A stretch of 64,000 bases of DNA from NCBI GenBank assembly GCA_907165065.1, contig OU015524.1, positions 26,954,295 through 27,018,294 on the forward strand, written 5' to 3'. The first letter of the stretch is position 1. Every line of letters starts with the position of its first letter. Position numbers and translations under genes: made by a program. Shown here piece by piece: positions 35,438 through 48,672 of the stretch. The DNA comes from Caprimulgus europaeus. Its lineage: Eukaryota; Chordata; Aves; Caprimulgiformes; Caprimulgidae. Under the pieces are notes generated by a model, which saw nothing but the letters and a program-made list of their open reading frames with translations, was not told the origin of the DNA and did not search any database.

Positions 35438-36930
35438 ATTTGTATGGCTTATAGCAGAAACTAGAAGCCTTTTTTTGACATCAGTGAGCCAAATTGTACT
35501 TTGTTAAACGACCATGCACCTACAATGAAACCTTTCCTAAATCCATTGCTTTTAGCAGAGGTAGCATTCTCTCTCACTATCTTTGTTAGTGATTCCAAAG
35601 TCTTATTTTCCTTTGCATGAGATAACAAACCTAATTTAGATCAACTTGAAAAAGTCTTCCCTCGAGAAGATAAAGTGTCATAGCCATTGTACCCACTTAC
35701 AAGCTAATTAACTGCATAGCGACACTATGCTTGCTGTTTCTGAAGCTGTGTAAAAACAGTCCTTTTTTTGCTGAGTGTGGTCCCAAATATTTTCAGGATG
35801 TCTTTGTGACTGTTTCATTACAAATTCAAATTTCATATTTCAGAGGATTTAAACAAGTAGATAGCTGGGTAAAAAGCTGTGCATATATTGCCTGGCCTGG
35901 TTTTCTGCCAAGATACCATCTATTTTTTCCACCATCAGACAGAAATACCCAGAAAAGAGCTCTGTGCAAGCTCCTGCTGTGGGAAGGTGAGTATGTTAGA
36001 TTTAGATTTAATCACATTCTGGTGCATGCTCACTCATGTAGCAATTTGTCTTTTTGCATCAGGAATAAAATATATAAGCTGTCAGTTGAAAACATGCATT
36101 TTCACTTCTGCTTCTGTTATTCTTTCACTGGCAGGCCCCAAAGTCCATATTCTGAAGCGAATTTCCAGAGTTAGTGTGTGTTTTCTTTTGGCAGGTCAGA
36201 TTTCAAGGCTTTTCTCCTACTCATGTGAGATCTGAGGTTAGCTGAACCTCGTTGCCTTAAAAATGAGGCTACAAAGTGGGCATAAGAAAATCTGGAGTAG
36301 TCTGCCAGAAGAAAGAGGTCAAGTACCCAGAAAGAGTATGGCATCTATTAAAAAGAATTTTAATGCTATCACATATTCAGAGACTATCTTTAGTTACAAA
36401 AATGATCAGCAGTAAGTTGATTTTTTGTTGTCATAAGCAATATGTCTTTTGACTTCCTTTCATTTTCAGGTATCTCTGACTATCTTCTGCCAAAACCAAG
36501 TGAAGTCAAGTGGCTGGAAAGATCACCTGCTGCTCATGTGAGGCTTGGCAGCACCAGCTCCTTGGTACCAATGGCTGTTTTCACGGCTACCCCTCCTCTG
36601 GCAGGGATGAGAGGGCCAAAGGACAGGACAGCATGGAGGAACCAGTGGCAGCTTACCTTTCCCCAGTATCTGGGCAGACGTGCTCCTTCCTCAGCCTACT
36701 TGCTGCCCCTTCATTGAACATGAAAAGGCTGAAAGTTTGCAAAGCTGAATTTGGAGAAATGCCAAACCAACACAGACAGAGGAGATAAGATGGAGGAGGA
36801 GATGACCACCCTCTGAGTAGTTCATTCACTCAGTCTCCTGATAACACCCAGTGTATTCCTCATGCAATACCATCTCTCACCTTGTAATTCTTAATTTCTA
36901 CTCTTTGTCCTGTCTCCTGTGAGTGCTACA
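35438..36930. other. non-coding sequence with two exon-like segments
   Basis: A 48-nt segment at 35939-35986 (+) has a strong acceptor (CTATTTTTTCCACCATCAG) and donor (GGGAAG|GTGAGT), and all three frames are open. An 88-nt segment at 36744 down to 36657 (-) has a donor AAAG|GTAAGC and one open frame. No protein family is recognised in either, and they are on opposite strands. Confidence 0.45.
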
Positions 36931-36950
36931 TGCTCCTGCTCCTGCTCCTG
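36931..36950 (+). repeat. hexamer tandem repeat
   Basis: TGCTCC is repeated three times and followed by TG. A minor simple repeat. Confidence 0.9.
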
Positions 36951-39435
36951 TTCCAGTAATTTGGAGTCACCTCACCTCACAGCCTGTTGAACAACTATGA
37001 CCATCCCTAGAAAAATCAACATCACTTCTAGCTGCACTGAAAGCTGCTAAATTAACCCTTCAAGCATCTGCCAGGGCATGGGGTTACTTCCCATTTTTGT
37101 CAGCATTCAGCCATATTCTCAGCCATTCAGTATCTATCCTTCTCCCCTCCAGCCAGCTTTTAGTTTCCTGCCACTCAAATCCAGTCCTCCCAGATCCCTT
37201 TCTGAGAAGGAAAAAGATAAAATAAAATTATCCTAATATTCTTTCACAAACTTGTGAAGAATAAACTTATCTGTAAAATGTCAGGCACCAAAATGGTCCA
37301 AATCTATGATATAATTTTATTTGCAGACTGAGCAGCAACACATATTATCTCGGGGAATTTCAGAAAGAAGGGAGATTTTAGCAACATCTTCATTTCCTGC
37401 TGTATATTTACTCTTTTTTTTATTTCCTCTGATATTATTCTCTGATCTACAACCATACCCGTATTTTAGTAGGAAAAAAAAAATAAAAGATGATAACTTC
37501 CTAATAGCAAGGAAAGAAAAAAAAGATCACCTATTAAATAGCAGTAATGTTGATGAAAACAGATTCTGGTGACTTGACGTTTGCATTGTCTGTTGCTCAT
37601 TACATTTGTACTGACTCCAGTTGAGACTGTCAAGGTTTCCATCCTGCACCACTTGCCCAGATGTATTTGCTCTGTCTGGGCTGAAACGCAGCATGCTGGA
37701 CACAGGGCATCTTTTATTAAGCAAACGGCAATTGAAATGGTAGCAAGCCCTCAGCCAGTGCTGAGCTTGCCTCGCAAACCCATGAGCCCTTGTAAACTAC
37801 TATACAAAGCAAGAGAGATGTCTGCTGCAGCAACAAGGCGCTCTTAGAGCAGACACTCACAAATAATACCACATTATTCATCACAATAGTATCTCTCAAT
37901 AGCAGATGATTATCGCTATGGATATAAGCAAGGCAGGGCTTCTAGGGAAAGACAATTTATTTTATTAGACTAGCTGGACTATTTGGAAGAAACAAACAAG
38001 CTTTAAGGAACATAAACTCCTCTTCGAGGCACCATCTGAAACCATTTTCAGCCTAGTCTTTCTCCAGCCTCTCCTCACTCCTCAGAGAGGACTTTTTGTT
38101 GTTCAGGGAAGTTTAGCAGAGCATTAAATGAGTTACCCTCTCACTGGATTTTGATCTGGCAGATTGAGTTTATGCCATAAACATATTTGTATCTCATAGC
38201 CATGATGTCTCCCAGTGCAGGAATCAGGGGAACTGTATAGGAGGGCTAAGTCCAGGGGAATACGACGGTGAAAGTTTTGGTATAAAATACATCAAATATG
38301 CAACTTCGTGGCTATAGTAAATTTTTTAAACACTATAATTGTATTAGCGATGCATGTTAGGATGGACACTGTAGGTGAGAGGATCAGCAGCTGGGAGGGA
38401 GCTTTAACTCTTTCGGGGCCCCATCTCACATCCGAAGGGTGAAAGACTGCTGCAGGGTGATCACCTGTCACAGGAAGGCTGAGTAGGTGGTGCTGGCTTA
38501 TAGCTGTCAGCTCCATGATGGGAAAGAGTGCTACATTAAGTTTAAGAACCCAACTGTTTGTAGCAGTGGAAGAGCTGCCATCATCGCAGCTATGCACACG
38601 CCTTGCTTTTGATGAGAGGCATGGAGGACGCATGTGACAATGGCAGCAGGTGACAGCCTGGGGCAGATACCATGGTGCCAGAAGGACTCAGTATCATTCC
38701 CAGCCTGGCTCCCAAGTGAGGGATGCAGCTCATGGCCAACAAAGCCACTGCTAACCCAGTACACTGGGGAACAGGCCGCTCCGGCATGTTGTCACACCGC
38801 AGTCTGTACCCATTTTTCTCACTTGGGAGCTGGCAGCCGCCTCCAGCAGACTGCGCATTGCTCTGCCTATGCCTTTAATAGTCCTCACCCTCTCTTACAT
38901 ACCTTACTGGTTTAAATGCCAGGCTCGTGTTGCAGCTACCTCCCAAAGTCTTTCGAGTGCCCTTTTCCTGAGTGCTGAATCCTCACAGGTTAAGCCTGTC
39001 ACAGCTTGTGTGCATCCTTCCCAGTGTACTTCCCATCCTGAGGTCTGACCACTCAACGAGGTTAGCTTGCTTAATGTTACCAGAACCTCACGCATTTTGT
39101 AGTTTTCTCAAGATCTCAGCTCTTGGCATACAGTAAGGTTTTGGATTTCTGTTTTATTAAGTGCAGTTCTAGCCCTTACAGAAGTAGGAGGTTTGAAAAT
39201 GAAATGCTGTCAGTCCAGAAAATAAAGAGCAACCAAAACCAGAATCCATAGTTATTATTTTAAAAAATACATGATGTCAGACTGTCTCAAGATTTCTGAA
39301 GGGTTGGGGTTGGCAATACAAAACCTGCCTCTAATTCCTTGAGTTTGGAGGGAGATGCGTCTGTATTGCAAAAGCACAGCAATAGAGATCTCATTCTCAT
39401 CCTGTTATCATCCATCATCACTCTGCCAGCCACAG
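36951..39435. other. unique non-coding sequence
   Basis: No recognised gene. Open frames around 38300-38900 on both strands overlap each other and lack domains. There are A-rich runs near 37470-37525. Confidence 0.55.
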
Positions 39436-39453
39436 ACACACACACACACACAC
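39436..39453. repeat. (AC)9 microsatellite
   Basis: Nine consecutive AC dinucleotides, a potentially polymorphic marker. Confidence 0.95.
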
Positions 39454-41640
39454 CATGTCAAGCAGTCTGGGCCACATCCTTATTTAGAGAATAGTCTCAG
39501 CTTCCTCGTACTTTTGCTTGGTGCCCGCTTATGCCATGCAGCACATTAACATAACAGCTGACAGAACTAATCAGCAGTAATAAAAGCACTTGCATGACTT
39601 GACCTGTATAATCTATTTGAGGACATCTCTCTCTTGCCTGCTCTTTCACTCACCCTCTGCTTTTATGTCTAGCTTACTTATTTTTACCCATCATCTGCAG
39701 AGCAATTTAAACACACTGCAGCGCTAGTGTGGTTACTGAGCTACACAGCAGAAGTTACTCTTGGCAGGGGCGATTGTACAAAAAGGGTCAAATATAGCTG
39801 CAAAGCCATTCTCAAGCGGCACCCCCCCCTCTTTATTTTTCTCTAAATGCAGGTCTGTATTGGAAAATGTAATTTTGTTTGAGATAAAAAAATGCCCCAA
39901 AATAAACCCGATTAAGTTTTGAAAAAAATATTAAGAAGAGAAAAATCAAGAAGTGAAAAAAGGAAAGAAAGAGAAGGAAAAACTCTTTCTTGGAAATTAC
40001 CACAAGAGTGGTTATGCATGACAGGAGATATTACTCTTTTATCCTGGTGTGTTATTGTTGTTAATGAAGTATATTTAATCTAATCAAATGACACAAAAGG
40101 GAAGTGTTCAGACCGGGGCAATGAAATTTTTTACAGAACTGTGCACCTTCCTCATGAAAAGAGATGAAAATGCCTGATTTTATTTCATGTGCAAAACAGT
40201 AAATGATAGAACATGAGTAATTCAACAAAGCAGATAGAAAGGACTACTCTCTCACTCCCAAGAACAAAAAGAAATAAAACAAAAACTAAAATTTCAGATA
40301 TAATCTGGGTAGAAAGATTGCTCTCTGCCTGGACTGATGATGGAGATGAGGCAAACTAAGCAACAGGAAATTCCTTCTCATGAAGCTACACATATGAATA
40401 TTTTATCCTGGGAATACTGTTTTGTGTTACTTCCTGTGGGCTTGTTCCAAGAGATTTGTATTGGTGGGATCATCTAAAGAGTGATACTGCATGGCATCAG
40501 TTGACAAGCTATAAGAGCAAGTCTCCAGCACTGGGCTGGCTCGTCCTGATCTCACAGGTGCAGGCGACCTCTAGAATGTGCTAGGAGGTCTGAAACTGTG
40601 ACTGACATGGAAAAGGTTGCCTGCCTGCCCCTACCTTCTCATGCATAGGGTGTTACCGCCTAACCCTTATCAAGAAAGTTGAAGTACAGATGGACGCGAT
40701 TCCCCACGCTATTTTTAAATTGGAAAGTATGCAAATACACATGCAAGCAAGGCACGGCCCAGGAGACCTGGTCTGCTGCCAGTGTACAGCTGCAAACTTG
40801 AGGGGGTTCCTGGATTAGGCAATTGCATGACTACTTGCCTTAAATAGGCTAATGATTATAAGATACATTCTCTGACTGAGTTAGAAATGTATTTCCCTTC
40901 CTTCATTCCACATTGTTGTGATAGACCACACTTGACAATTTTTGCCTATGAAGGTACCACAAGGAGACAAGTGAAGATTGATAAATTATACCATAACTTA
41001 CTAAATACACTTTCTACTGGTTTAGCCTGTATGCTATCCATTTCCAGATGTCAGTTTTTCTAACTGTGTTTTATTAATACATTTACTCAGTATCTCTCTG
41101 ATTTCATACTTGGTGCAATGCCTGTGGAGCTGCCAGGTAGAGTTGTGTGGGGCAGCAGAGAAAGCAGCATTTCTGTTTGCTGGTTCTAGGAGATGGTTAA
41201 TCCTCAAACGAAAATGAGCATGATTAGGTCAGGTTCTAGAAACAAGCTAATTTCTTTGAAATGTGCAAACCTTACCACTGGCAAATCTTTGCTGTTAGTG
41301 TATTGCAAAAAGCAAATCTGGAAACAGAATTTCTTAATTACTTTTTTACTGAGCCCAAATAAAGGGAAAGGAATTTTGGTACAGATAAAGAAATTTGGAG
41401 TGGATGGGAGAGGGTCGGTTTTGCTTTTGAATTTTTCCTCTGTACCTTCTCCTCGCAGTCTTTAATGACAACTCTCCCCTAAGACTTACAGTCATTGATC
41501 CTAATCAGATTTGCTAGAAATCTCAGCTGTTTTGGATAGTCACTCTGGTGTCTCATTTAATGTTTGAACCAAACCATTTACCAACACAAGAGGTTCTGCA
41601 GTAGCTGAGGCTCTAGACTATACTGCCCTGCGCACCATGA
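39454..41640. other. unique non-coding sequence
   Basis: It contains a C8 run near 39824 and an almost pure purine tract at 39949-39981. An exact octamer motif lies at 40727-40734. No gene recognised. Confidence 0.55.
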
Positions 41641-41689
41641 AGTTGTTCCCAACAACTCCTCTTCTCTTTCCATGCCTTGTCAAGGCATG
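41641..41689. repeat. two adjacent perfect inverted repeats
   Basis: AGTTGTT-CCC-AACAACT (41641-41657) and CATGCCTTG-T-CAAGGCATG (41671-41689) are each perfect, with arms of 7 and 9 bases, separated by a 13-base C/T tract. Either could form a small hairpin in RNA or bind a dimeric factor. Confidence 0.8.
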
Positions 41690-44487
41690 AAATGCCATCC
41701 CAAGAAGAGTTCTTGAGCTCTTTGTAAAATATCACCAATTAATTAGCAAATGTCCAAAGCTTCATGAACAGGCATCTCTATTTGCATGTGCTTCTCACTG
41801 ACCTAACTTGCAGATCCCTACACTCACAATGATGATGTTTCTCTATTTGTTTGTCTGCATTTTAGTGAAACAATTGAGCTCAGGGGGGAAGCCTCACACA
41901 AAACTGAATTGACTGGCAAACATTCATCCCTTCTCTACATAAGTTTTTTACGCAGTGCTTGGCTGAGCTGTGGAACTCCTTGTTACAAGACACCGTCGTT
42001 CCTAAAGGATGACATGATTTCATTAAGTGGATGGATTACGATATATAAGGAAAATATTTAGGGGCTGTAAAAAACAAAACTACTACATCTAGAATGGGAA
42101 GACTCCAAACTTTTCTGGAGTTGGAGAAGGTACTCTATGCAAGTTTTTAAGCTTCTCCTCAGGACCTGATATTGACCACTGTCTGTGAGAGGACAGAGAG
42201 AGAGGCTATACAATCTTTGATTGTCCCTTATCTTCTTTTTTTATCAACAGATGCAACAAAGAAGAAAGTTCTAAAGGTATTTTAATTAGTTTTAAATTTC
42301 CCAAGAGACCTCTATATGCTTTCATGCAATGGCCAGTGACAGTGCCTTTGATTTGTCATGTTTTCTTCCCTGAAGCCAGTTCTTGGTGGTTCTACTGAGT
42401 CTGCCAAGCCTGGATCCACAGGAAATCTCCAACACTACCCGAGACCAAAAATCTTCAGGAGGCATCACTTGCTTTAGTTCAGTGTAGAAAGAACTGGCCA
42501 ACAAGAAATTGGCTTGGAGGCTCCACCATTTACATCTAGGACATAGAAAAGGATAAGCCTACTTGTTATATGGCAAAAGGCAGAAAAAGGCCAGCAAGCC
42601 ATGACCATGACAGGGAAAAGAGCTGGGTAAAATTCCGCATAGATGGAAGACTCAAGCAGAGACAGAAAATGCAGAAAGCAGTCTTGAAATCTTAGAAATA
42701 GCAGGTGGAAGAAAAAGGGAAGTTTATGATAAAAATACTCATCGGAAATGCATTTTACAAAGCAATATAAAAAATTGAAAAGAGAAGCAAAAAAATTAAG
42801 GCCAGTACAGCTAAGAACAGTGAGAAGAGATCTTGAAAAGAGTACGAGTGAAAGGACTAAGTCATTCAGTGCATGTATTGGAATAAATGGTCAACTTTGA
42901 GAAAATGGTCAAATTTTCAATGGTGTAAACAAGGGAGAATGTCTGATAGCAGTGGGAAAGCTTGGACAATTTCTATTCAAGAATTTTACAAAAACTGGCT
43001 GAGGACTTTTCTGAACTCACTCTTTGAGTCATTTTTGGTTGTGGATTTTTGTTTTTCTTCAGCAGCTCTTGGAACATAGGGGAAAACCTGAGAAGAGAGA
43101 TTAAAATCATTTAGGATTGTGCCAATATTTAAAACAGGTAGGTAAGATGAAAACTATTACCTGGGTGCTTATCTCTGAATCTTGAAGGCTATATCTATAT
43201 ATCTCCCTTCAGTCTTAAAGAATATATCTATGCTGCACAGGGCAGCTCTTTGCTGAGATAATATCTTAGTTTCAGGAACAATATAGCTGTATCAGTGCAG
43301 CCTCTGCCCTATTTTAATTAGCCTGGGCATACCACTGTGCTGATGCAGCTAAACTGTTCCCAGTTCTGGAGCTGGTTCAGTTGGCATTATGTCAGGTATT
43401 GTAGCATATTTTGGTATTGCACCATAAAGACAGAAAGGCTAGACTCTGTATGTCTGGCCATGTAGTATATTGCTCAACAGAGGGGTCATATTTGTACCAG
43501 TAAAGAGAACTTCCTATTGGAAGAACAAGCAACAATACAACATAAATCTCACCAGCTATCCTTCCAGCTGGGTAATTTGTACTTGTCTCCAGCAATCGTG
43601 CATTTACAGTGCTACAAACAATGATATATGAGCATTCATGTGAAATATGGTTCCGATGTTGCCACCATATCATGAACTACTTTGCACGAGACTTCTTAGT
43701 GCAGATGAGGTCAAAAAGAAGGTGCCAGCCATGGTGATTTATGCACGCAGAACTGAAAAGGAAAAAAAAAAGTTGAGACAAAACTCCTGATTAGAAGGGG
43801 CAAGAAAAATACTGAGTACAAAAAATCATCACATATTCTAGGGCATGGTTTGTTGAAGAATACAAAATGGAATCTCTCATCTGTGTATCATTTTGTTTTT
43901 CTTTTCCATTGTTGGATTTTTTTTTTAATGATTTCTCCTTGAGTCTTATGAGACTTGTTCCACAGTAACTGCCCTGGAAGCTATTATCTTAATTACACAG
44001 ATAATTCATGCAACCCACAGGCTAGTATTTGGACTTGGCTTTCCCTGCTGCCAACTTTTCTTTTTCCCCCATCAGATTTTCTTCCTTGTTTAGTGCCATA
44101 CTCCTCATCTTTCTCTTTTCCTCCCTGCTGTGAAAATGTGTTTCTTTTCTGCTCTCCCTAAAGCTCCTCTTGCCTGAGCGGGAGATCTGGGGGAGCCATC
44201 CGCAGGCTGCTCATAAACAGGACAGCGGTGGCTGGAGCGGGTCCCTTGCAGGGTCTGCCAGCTGCTCAGGGTGGCAACTTCCCAAGGTATCCAAGCTACC
44301 TCCAGCAAAGCCCTGCTAGCCAAGAAGCACCATCAGTTATTCCCAGAGGAGGGAAAGCAGGCTACCCTGCTCCTCAAAGCCAACATTTTCTACTCTTACA
44401 TACCCTTATGATACCTGGGAAGCCATGCTTGGTGCCATCAGCTCACTGTGGGGTGGCTCAGGCTCTGGAGTAGCTGGCAGAGGTTGG
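41690..44487. other. non-coding sequence with one splice-flanked segment
   Basis: A 75-nt segment at 43063-43137 (+) follows an excellent acceptor (GATTTTTGTTTTTCTTCAG) and precedes CAG|GTAGGT, but all three frames contain stops. GC is higher at about 44160-44480, with overlapping open frames of no known family. Confidence 0.5.
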
Positions 44488-44552
44488 GCTACTCAATATC
44501 AACTGGCACAGCAGAACTGATGGTGTTCACATCTACTTGCCCATCCAGAGCA
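44488..44552. repeat. 65-bp exact direct repeat, copy 1
   Basis: Identical at all 65 bases to 48673-48737, while flanks on both sides differ completely. On the minus strand both copies encode the same 21 codons ending in TAG (ALDGQVDVNT... SAVPVDIE). An 8-bp direct repeat GCAGAGGT lies at 44477-44484 and 44550-44557, as if a fragment had been inserted here with a short target duplication or microhomology. See copy 2 for the exon-like context. Confidence 0.95.
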
Positions 44553-46971
44553 GAGGTGCCTGCTAGCATGGGGGAAACCCCCAGCTCTATATATGTATGA
44601 TGCCTTTGCTTTGGAGAACATCAGCACCCTGATTTGAATGTATTTAATTGTTTTCATCATTACAATGACAAGCGGATAGGATTCATGGGAGCGCAGACTA
44701 GAGGGAAGCCCACCTGGGCCAAACAACTGGCCCTCCCTCTGATTCTCCAAAACATAGCAGAGATGACAGACTCCCACCAACATCTGCCCTGCTTGGCCTC
44801 TGTCTTCAACATTCACGAGCTTTCACTCCTAGTTACAAAACATAACTTCAACACCCCTGAATGTGCATGCAACATCTTAAGAACAAAGCTTTAGAAAGAA
44901 AAATTATCGTCTGTTATCTATGGCTCCGTCAATGAAAGGGAAAGAGTGAGGTAAAGTACTAAGGGAAGCCCAAGACTATTTCACGGTGGCAGTAAGGCTT
45001 TCCTTCCCAAGCTAACACCCAATCTGCTTCACCATGAGATTAGGGAAGAAAGAAATATGGTCTTCATGATTAGTTCCAGAATTTGCAGTGAGATGCTTAG
45101 CTCTTCTCTCACAGAAGGGCTTTTGTTGTGTATGCGTATGCTTTTTAAAGTCCTTGGCAACCTCCCATCACTACAATAGATTCACTGCAAACATATGCAT
45201 CGTATTAGTAAGTTATATTGTTCTTCTTTACCTTCCCTCATCATGTCAGCAGTATCAAGTTCTGGAATTAATTTGATGTCCTCTTTCTCCATTCTAATTG
45301 TAAGAAACCAGTCCTTCCAGATACTCATGTAATATTTTAAGTGTAATATTTCTAACTCTTACCATTTCAGGGGTTTGGGTTGAGGTTTGGTTTTTTTTTT
45401 TTTTTAACTCTGGTTTCTAGAGTCCTGTGGGTTTCACTTAAAAATTAATTTGCCCCTGGGATGCAGAGAAAAGTTGAAATGAAATTGAAAACTTCTAACA
45501 GCCCAAAGCAAATGACAAGAATTGCACAACTAGTATTTTTTTTTCTTAAGATTTTTAAACCAATCTGGTGATTTTTGTGCTCTGTCTTTTGACTTTGGAA
45601 TGCATAGGGCTGGTGCATCTGCTTCAGTCCCTGTTGCAGTGAGGGGACATGCTGTTCACACGCTGACATTCTGGCATTTCTTAGGGAATAAACTTTTTCT
45701 TAGGAAGTATCTCTGCCATGTAGTTTGGGATGCTGCCTGTGTCCCATAAAGAAAGGACCAAATACTGGGCCACAGCAACTCCAGTTGAAGGAAGGAAGAT
45801 GTCATTTTTTCCATCAGTAATTAAAGGTAGATTTTGTTAATTAATTTTCTGCTAGTGCTTCTTGTGCTTGCTCAAGCAATACCTCCCAGCAGAAACCCCA
45901 CGTGCCGAGGTGTGCTGCCTTCATTTTGCAAAAAGCTTGCACAGAGCAGACGGGAGTTTTCATTTATCAGACAAGGACAGCTCATTTCTTCAGTTTAGAT
46001 CATAACCTCACTGGGTCAAAAAACCCCTTATTCCTGATTTACATCTTTACAAAGTAGGAAATAATCGGGTTTATGACTTCCTATGCTTCTCCTGAGGTTT
46101 TTCTGACAAGTGAGGTCTTGTTACAATTCTGTAGGTGCAGACCAGGGTCTGTCAGTGCAAACTGCTCATTTATCTGTCCCGTGGACACCCGTGTACTGCC
46201 AAGTCTCAGCTGTAAGCCAGTTCCCAATACACATGCTGTACTACACAGCCCAGTACATATGCATAGCTGAAGTAAAATCAGTCTTTTCCTGCATTCTCTG
46301 CACGTATTTTGTATCTCTAAGTTTTGTACAGCGATGGTAGAAGTTATTCCAAAAATGAAGGTGCTAAAAATATCTAGGCTTCAGAACTGAAATAGCATCC
46401 ACATAGTGCAGCTTTTATTCTTCTAGGTATATGTCCTTCCTATCAAGAAATGTTAATAAGACTCCTGTACACAACCACGATACAAATAAAACAGTACCAC
46501 ATATCTTTTTAAAAAAATATTATATTTTTTAACAGCACATACACAGACATCTGGCTAATAATAATTGGAAGACATGGCACAGTACTACCCCACTTCTTGC
46601 AAAACGCTGAACCAAAAGGAATCTAGAAGACTCTTCCTCTCTTCTTTACTTTCATAAATTAAACACACAACATTCCCCTTCTGGAAAATGCACACCACAT
46701 TTCCAATGTTTAGTCATAATGAAAACCAGAAGGCCACAGTCTGGCTGCTCTGGAGTATGTGTGCACTGTGGAGGGAAGGAATAAGGACCATTTCCTCTGT
46801 TTGCCTGTCTCTTGTGAGGCAGATGTAAAATGCTGGGGTAGAGAGGCTGCAGGCTCCATGTCCTGAGGGTACATCCCTTAGAGCCCTGTGACTGTGCAGG
46901 GTCTCAGCTGATGTTTCAGCCGTGACGGACATCAAGGGCAGTGGAGAAGAAATGACAGGGCAAAAACCAGC
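44553..46971. other. unique non-coding sequence
   Basis: It contains a T15 run at 45391-45405 and an AT-rich stretch at about 46505-46535. No supportable gene. Confidence 0.55.
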
Positions 46972-47195
46972 TCTGGAATATAAGCAAAATTTTATTATAA
47001 AAGCTTTGGGTTGGAGGGGTGAGAAGTGTCTTCATCTCATTTGCTTGTTGACATCAGGATCCTCAGGTGCACATTTTGGCCCCAGAGCCCAAGGGCTCTG
47101 ATAGCAATGGGCATGATGGAGATGGTGACAGTGGAGACCTGGGACAGGCTTGCCATAATCTGCCTGTTCCCTGAGGATGAGCAGCATGAGGGCAC
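46972..47195 (-). other. candidate terminal exon (acceptor, stop codons, poly(A) signal)
   Basis: Read on the minus strand, a pyrimidine-rich acceptor CTCCTGTGTTTCCCCAG ends at 47196. It is followed by about 155 bases open in more than one frame, with TGA stops at 47039-47037 and 47034-47032. Next come AATAAA at 46996-46991 and a GT-rich stretch (GAGCTGGTTTTT) below 46970. That is the order expected of a last exon. One frame reads ...SLSQVSTVTISIMPIAIRAL... and another ...REQADYGKPVPGLHCHHLHH...; I recognise neither. GC-rich composition alone could keep these frames open. No upstream exon is identified. Confidence 0.25.
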
Positions 47196-48672
47196 CTGGG
47201 GAAACACAGGAGAGCCCGAGACTCTGCAGGCCCTCCATCAGATGGGAGCCCCGGGGCGCCGTGGGGACCCCCACTGCCACCACCAGCTCTGCCTATGCAG
47301 GCAGCAATGGGAAGGGAGACCATTGGTGAAGAAGTGGAAGTTATGGTCCACAGAGGGCTTTTGAAATTATTTTATTTAAATTGGATGGGAATATAACATA
47401 CTCTTAGCTAATATACCTAAGAGTCAGCTGAAGGTGCTGGAAAGACCCATATCCTTTTCTCCCTCTCTAAATACATATGATTTCCCTCTCTTTTTGTATG
47501 GAACTGCTGGATAAGAACAGCCACAGAATGTACCAAAATGTGCTTTCCAAACAGTAATCAATTTTGCTTAATTTATGTTCACTTCCTTTTTGGATCCTCT
47601 TTCTGAAAACATCCTGTTGAAAACATCTCTTTTTGGGACTGCTTGTCTTGAAAGAGCAAATATTGTAGAAATTCATACAGAGAAAAGGTGGGGTTTGTAA
47701 TGGCAGATTTGCAGAGACTAGGGGGAAGGCTGAGACAAAACAGTGTCCTCAGTCAGGAGCTGAGTGTCAGGCTGGCACTGCTGAAAAGGTGCCACCAGGA
47801 ACCAGTACTCAGGTGTCCCTCTTTCAGTGGGGGTCTGCCTATGCAGAAGTCCTCCTGCACCTGCAGTGAACTGAAAACATGGGATGACTGCACGGAAAGG
47901 GAAGAGAGTCTGAGTCGAAGATAAATAATGAACTCCTTTGCCTCTCAGGGAGGCTAACTGATCTTTCAATGGTGTTACGAGCAACACCATTAAAGACCAC
48001 AACTGGCAAGAGAGGTATCTCATGGGGAGGGAAGGATTTGTTACCTCCTCTGCATAACAAGTGGAAAACTATAAAGAGAGGAGAGCACTAAATTACATAT
48101 GCAATCTGCTTGAGGAACAGTTTGGAGACATGGAAAGTCAAAGGTAACGTGCTGTTGACAAGCAGAGCACAGGAAAAGGAAAACACTCGGTCGTGCTAAA
48201 CACATTACACAGCTCTCCAAGGGCTTGCAGGAGAGAACACTGAATGCTCCAAAGGATGCCAGCATGGAAGCGAGCAGGACTGAAGCTGATTTTCTAGGAA
48301 GCTCACCAAATCCAAATGTTAGACTTTAAAACTCTAGTAAAGGGACAATTTAAAAGACCATTGGAATAAAAAATAATTCCAAGAATTGTACCTAGTGAAT
48401 CATGAAACAGAAATAAATATTGTGACTGCTGCATCCAGATCACATTGTTTAAATAATATCTTCAGTTATTTTGCTAGCATAGAAATAGTTCTTGCAAAAT
48501 ATGTTTGTCAAAGGTAATTAGAACAAACCATACATTCACAGTCAATGGGGAAAATGAGAACTAAATTGCAAGTACAAATAAACACGGAGCTTTGCTTTGA
48601 CACTGCGTGCTGCTGAAATATGCCTAGAATGGCATGCAGGAGAGGTGGATCCGGATTCCAGTGATTTTTAGT
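47196..48672. other. unique non-coding sequence
   Basis: Overlapping short open frames on both strands between the two exon-like segments. No recognised domain or RNA. Confidence 0.5.

Noticed and set aside
35731-36174. 147-codon + open frame
   Set aside because: Length is within the chance range for six frames of 64 kb. Only the small splice-flanked part at 35939-35986 is kept as a candidate.
44228-44473. GC-rich + open frame with a proline/glutamine-rich peptide
   Set aside because: Overlapping frames on the minus strand are also open. No domain, and only composition supports it.
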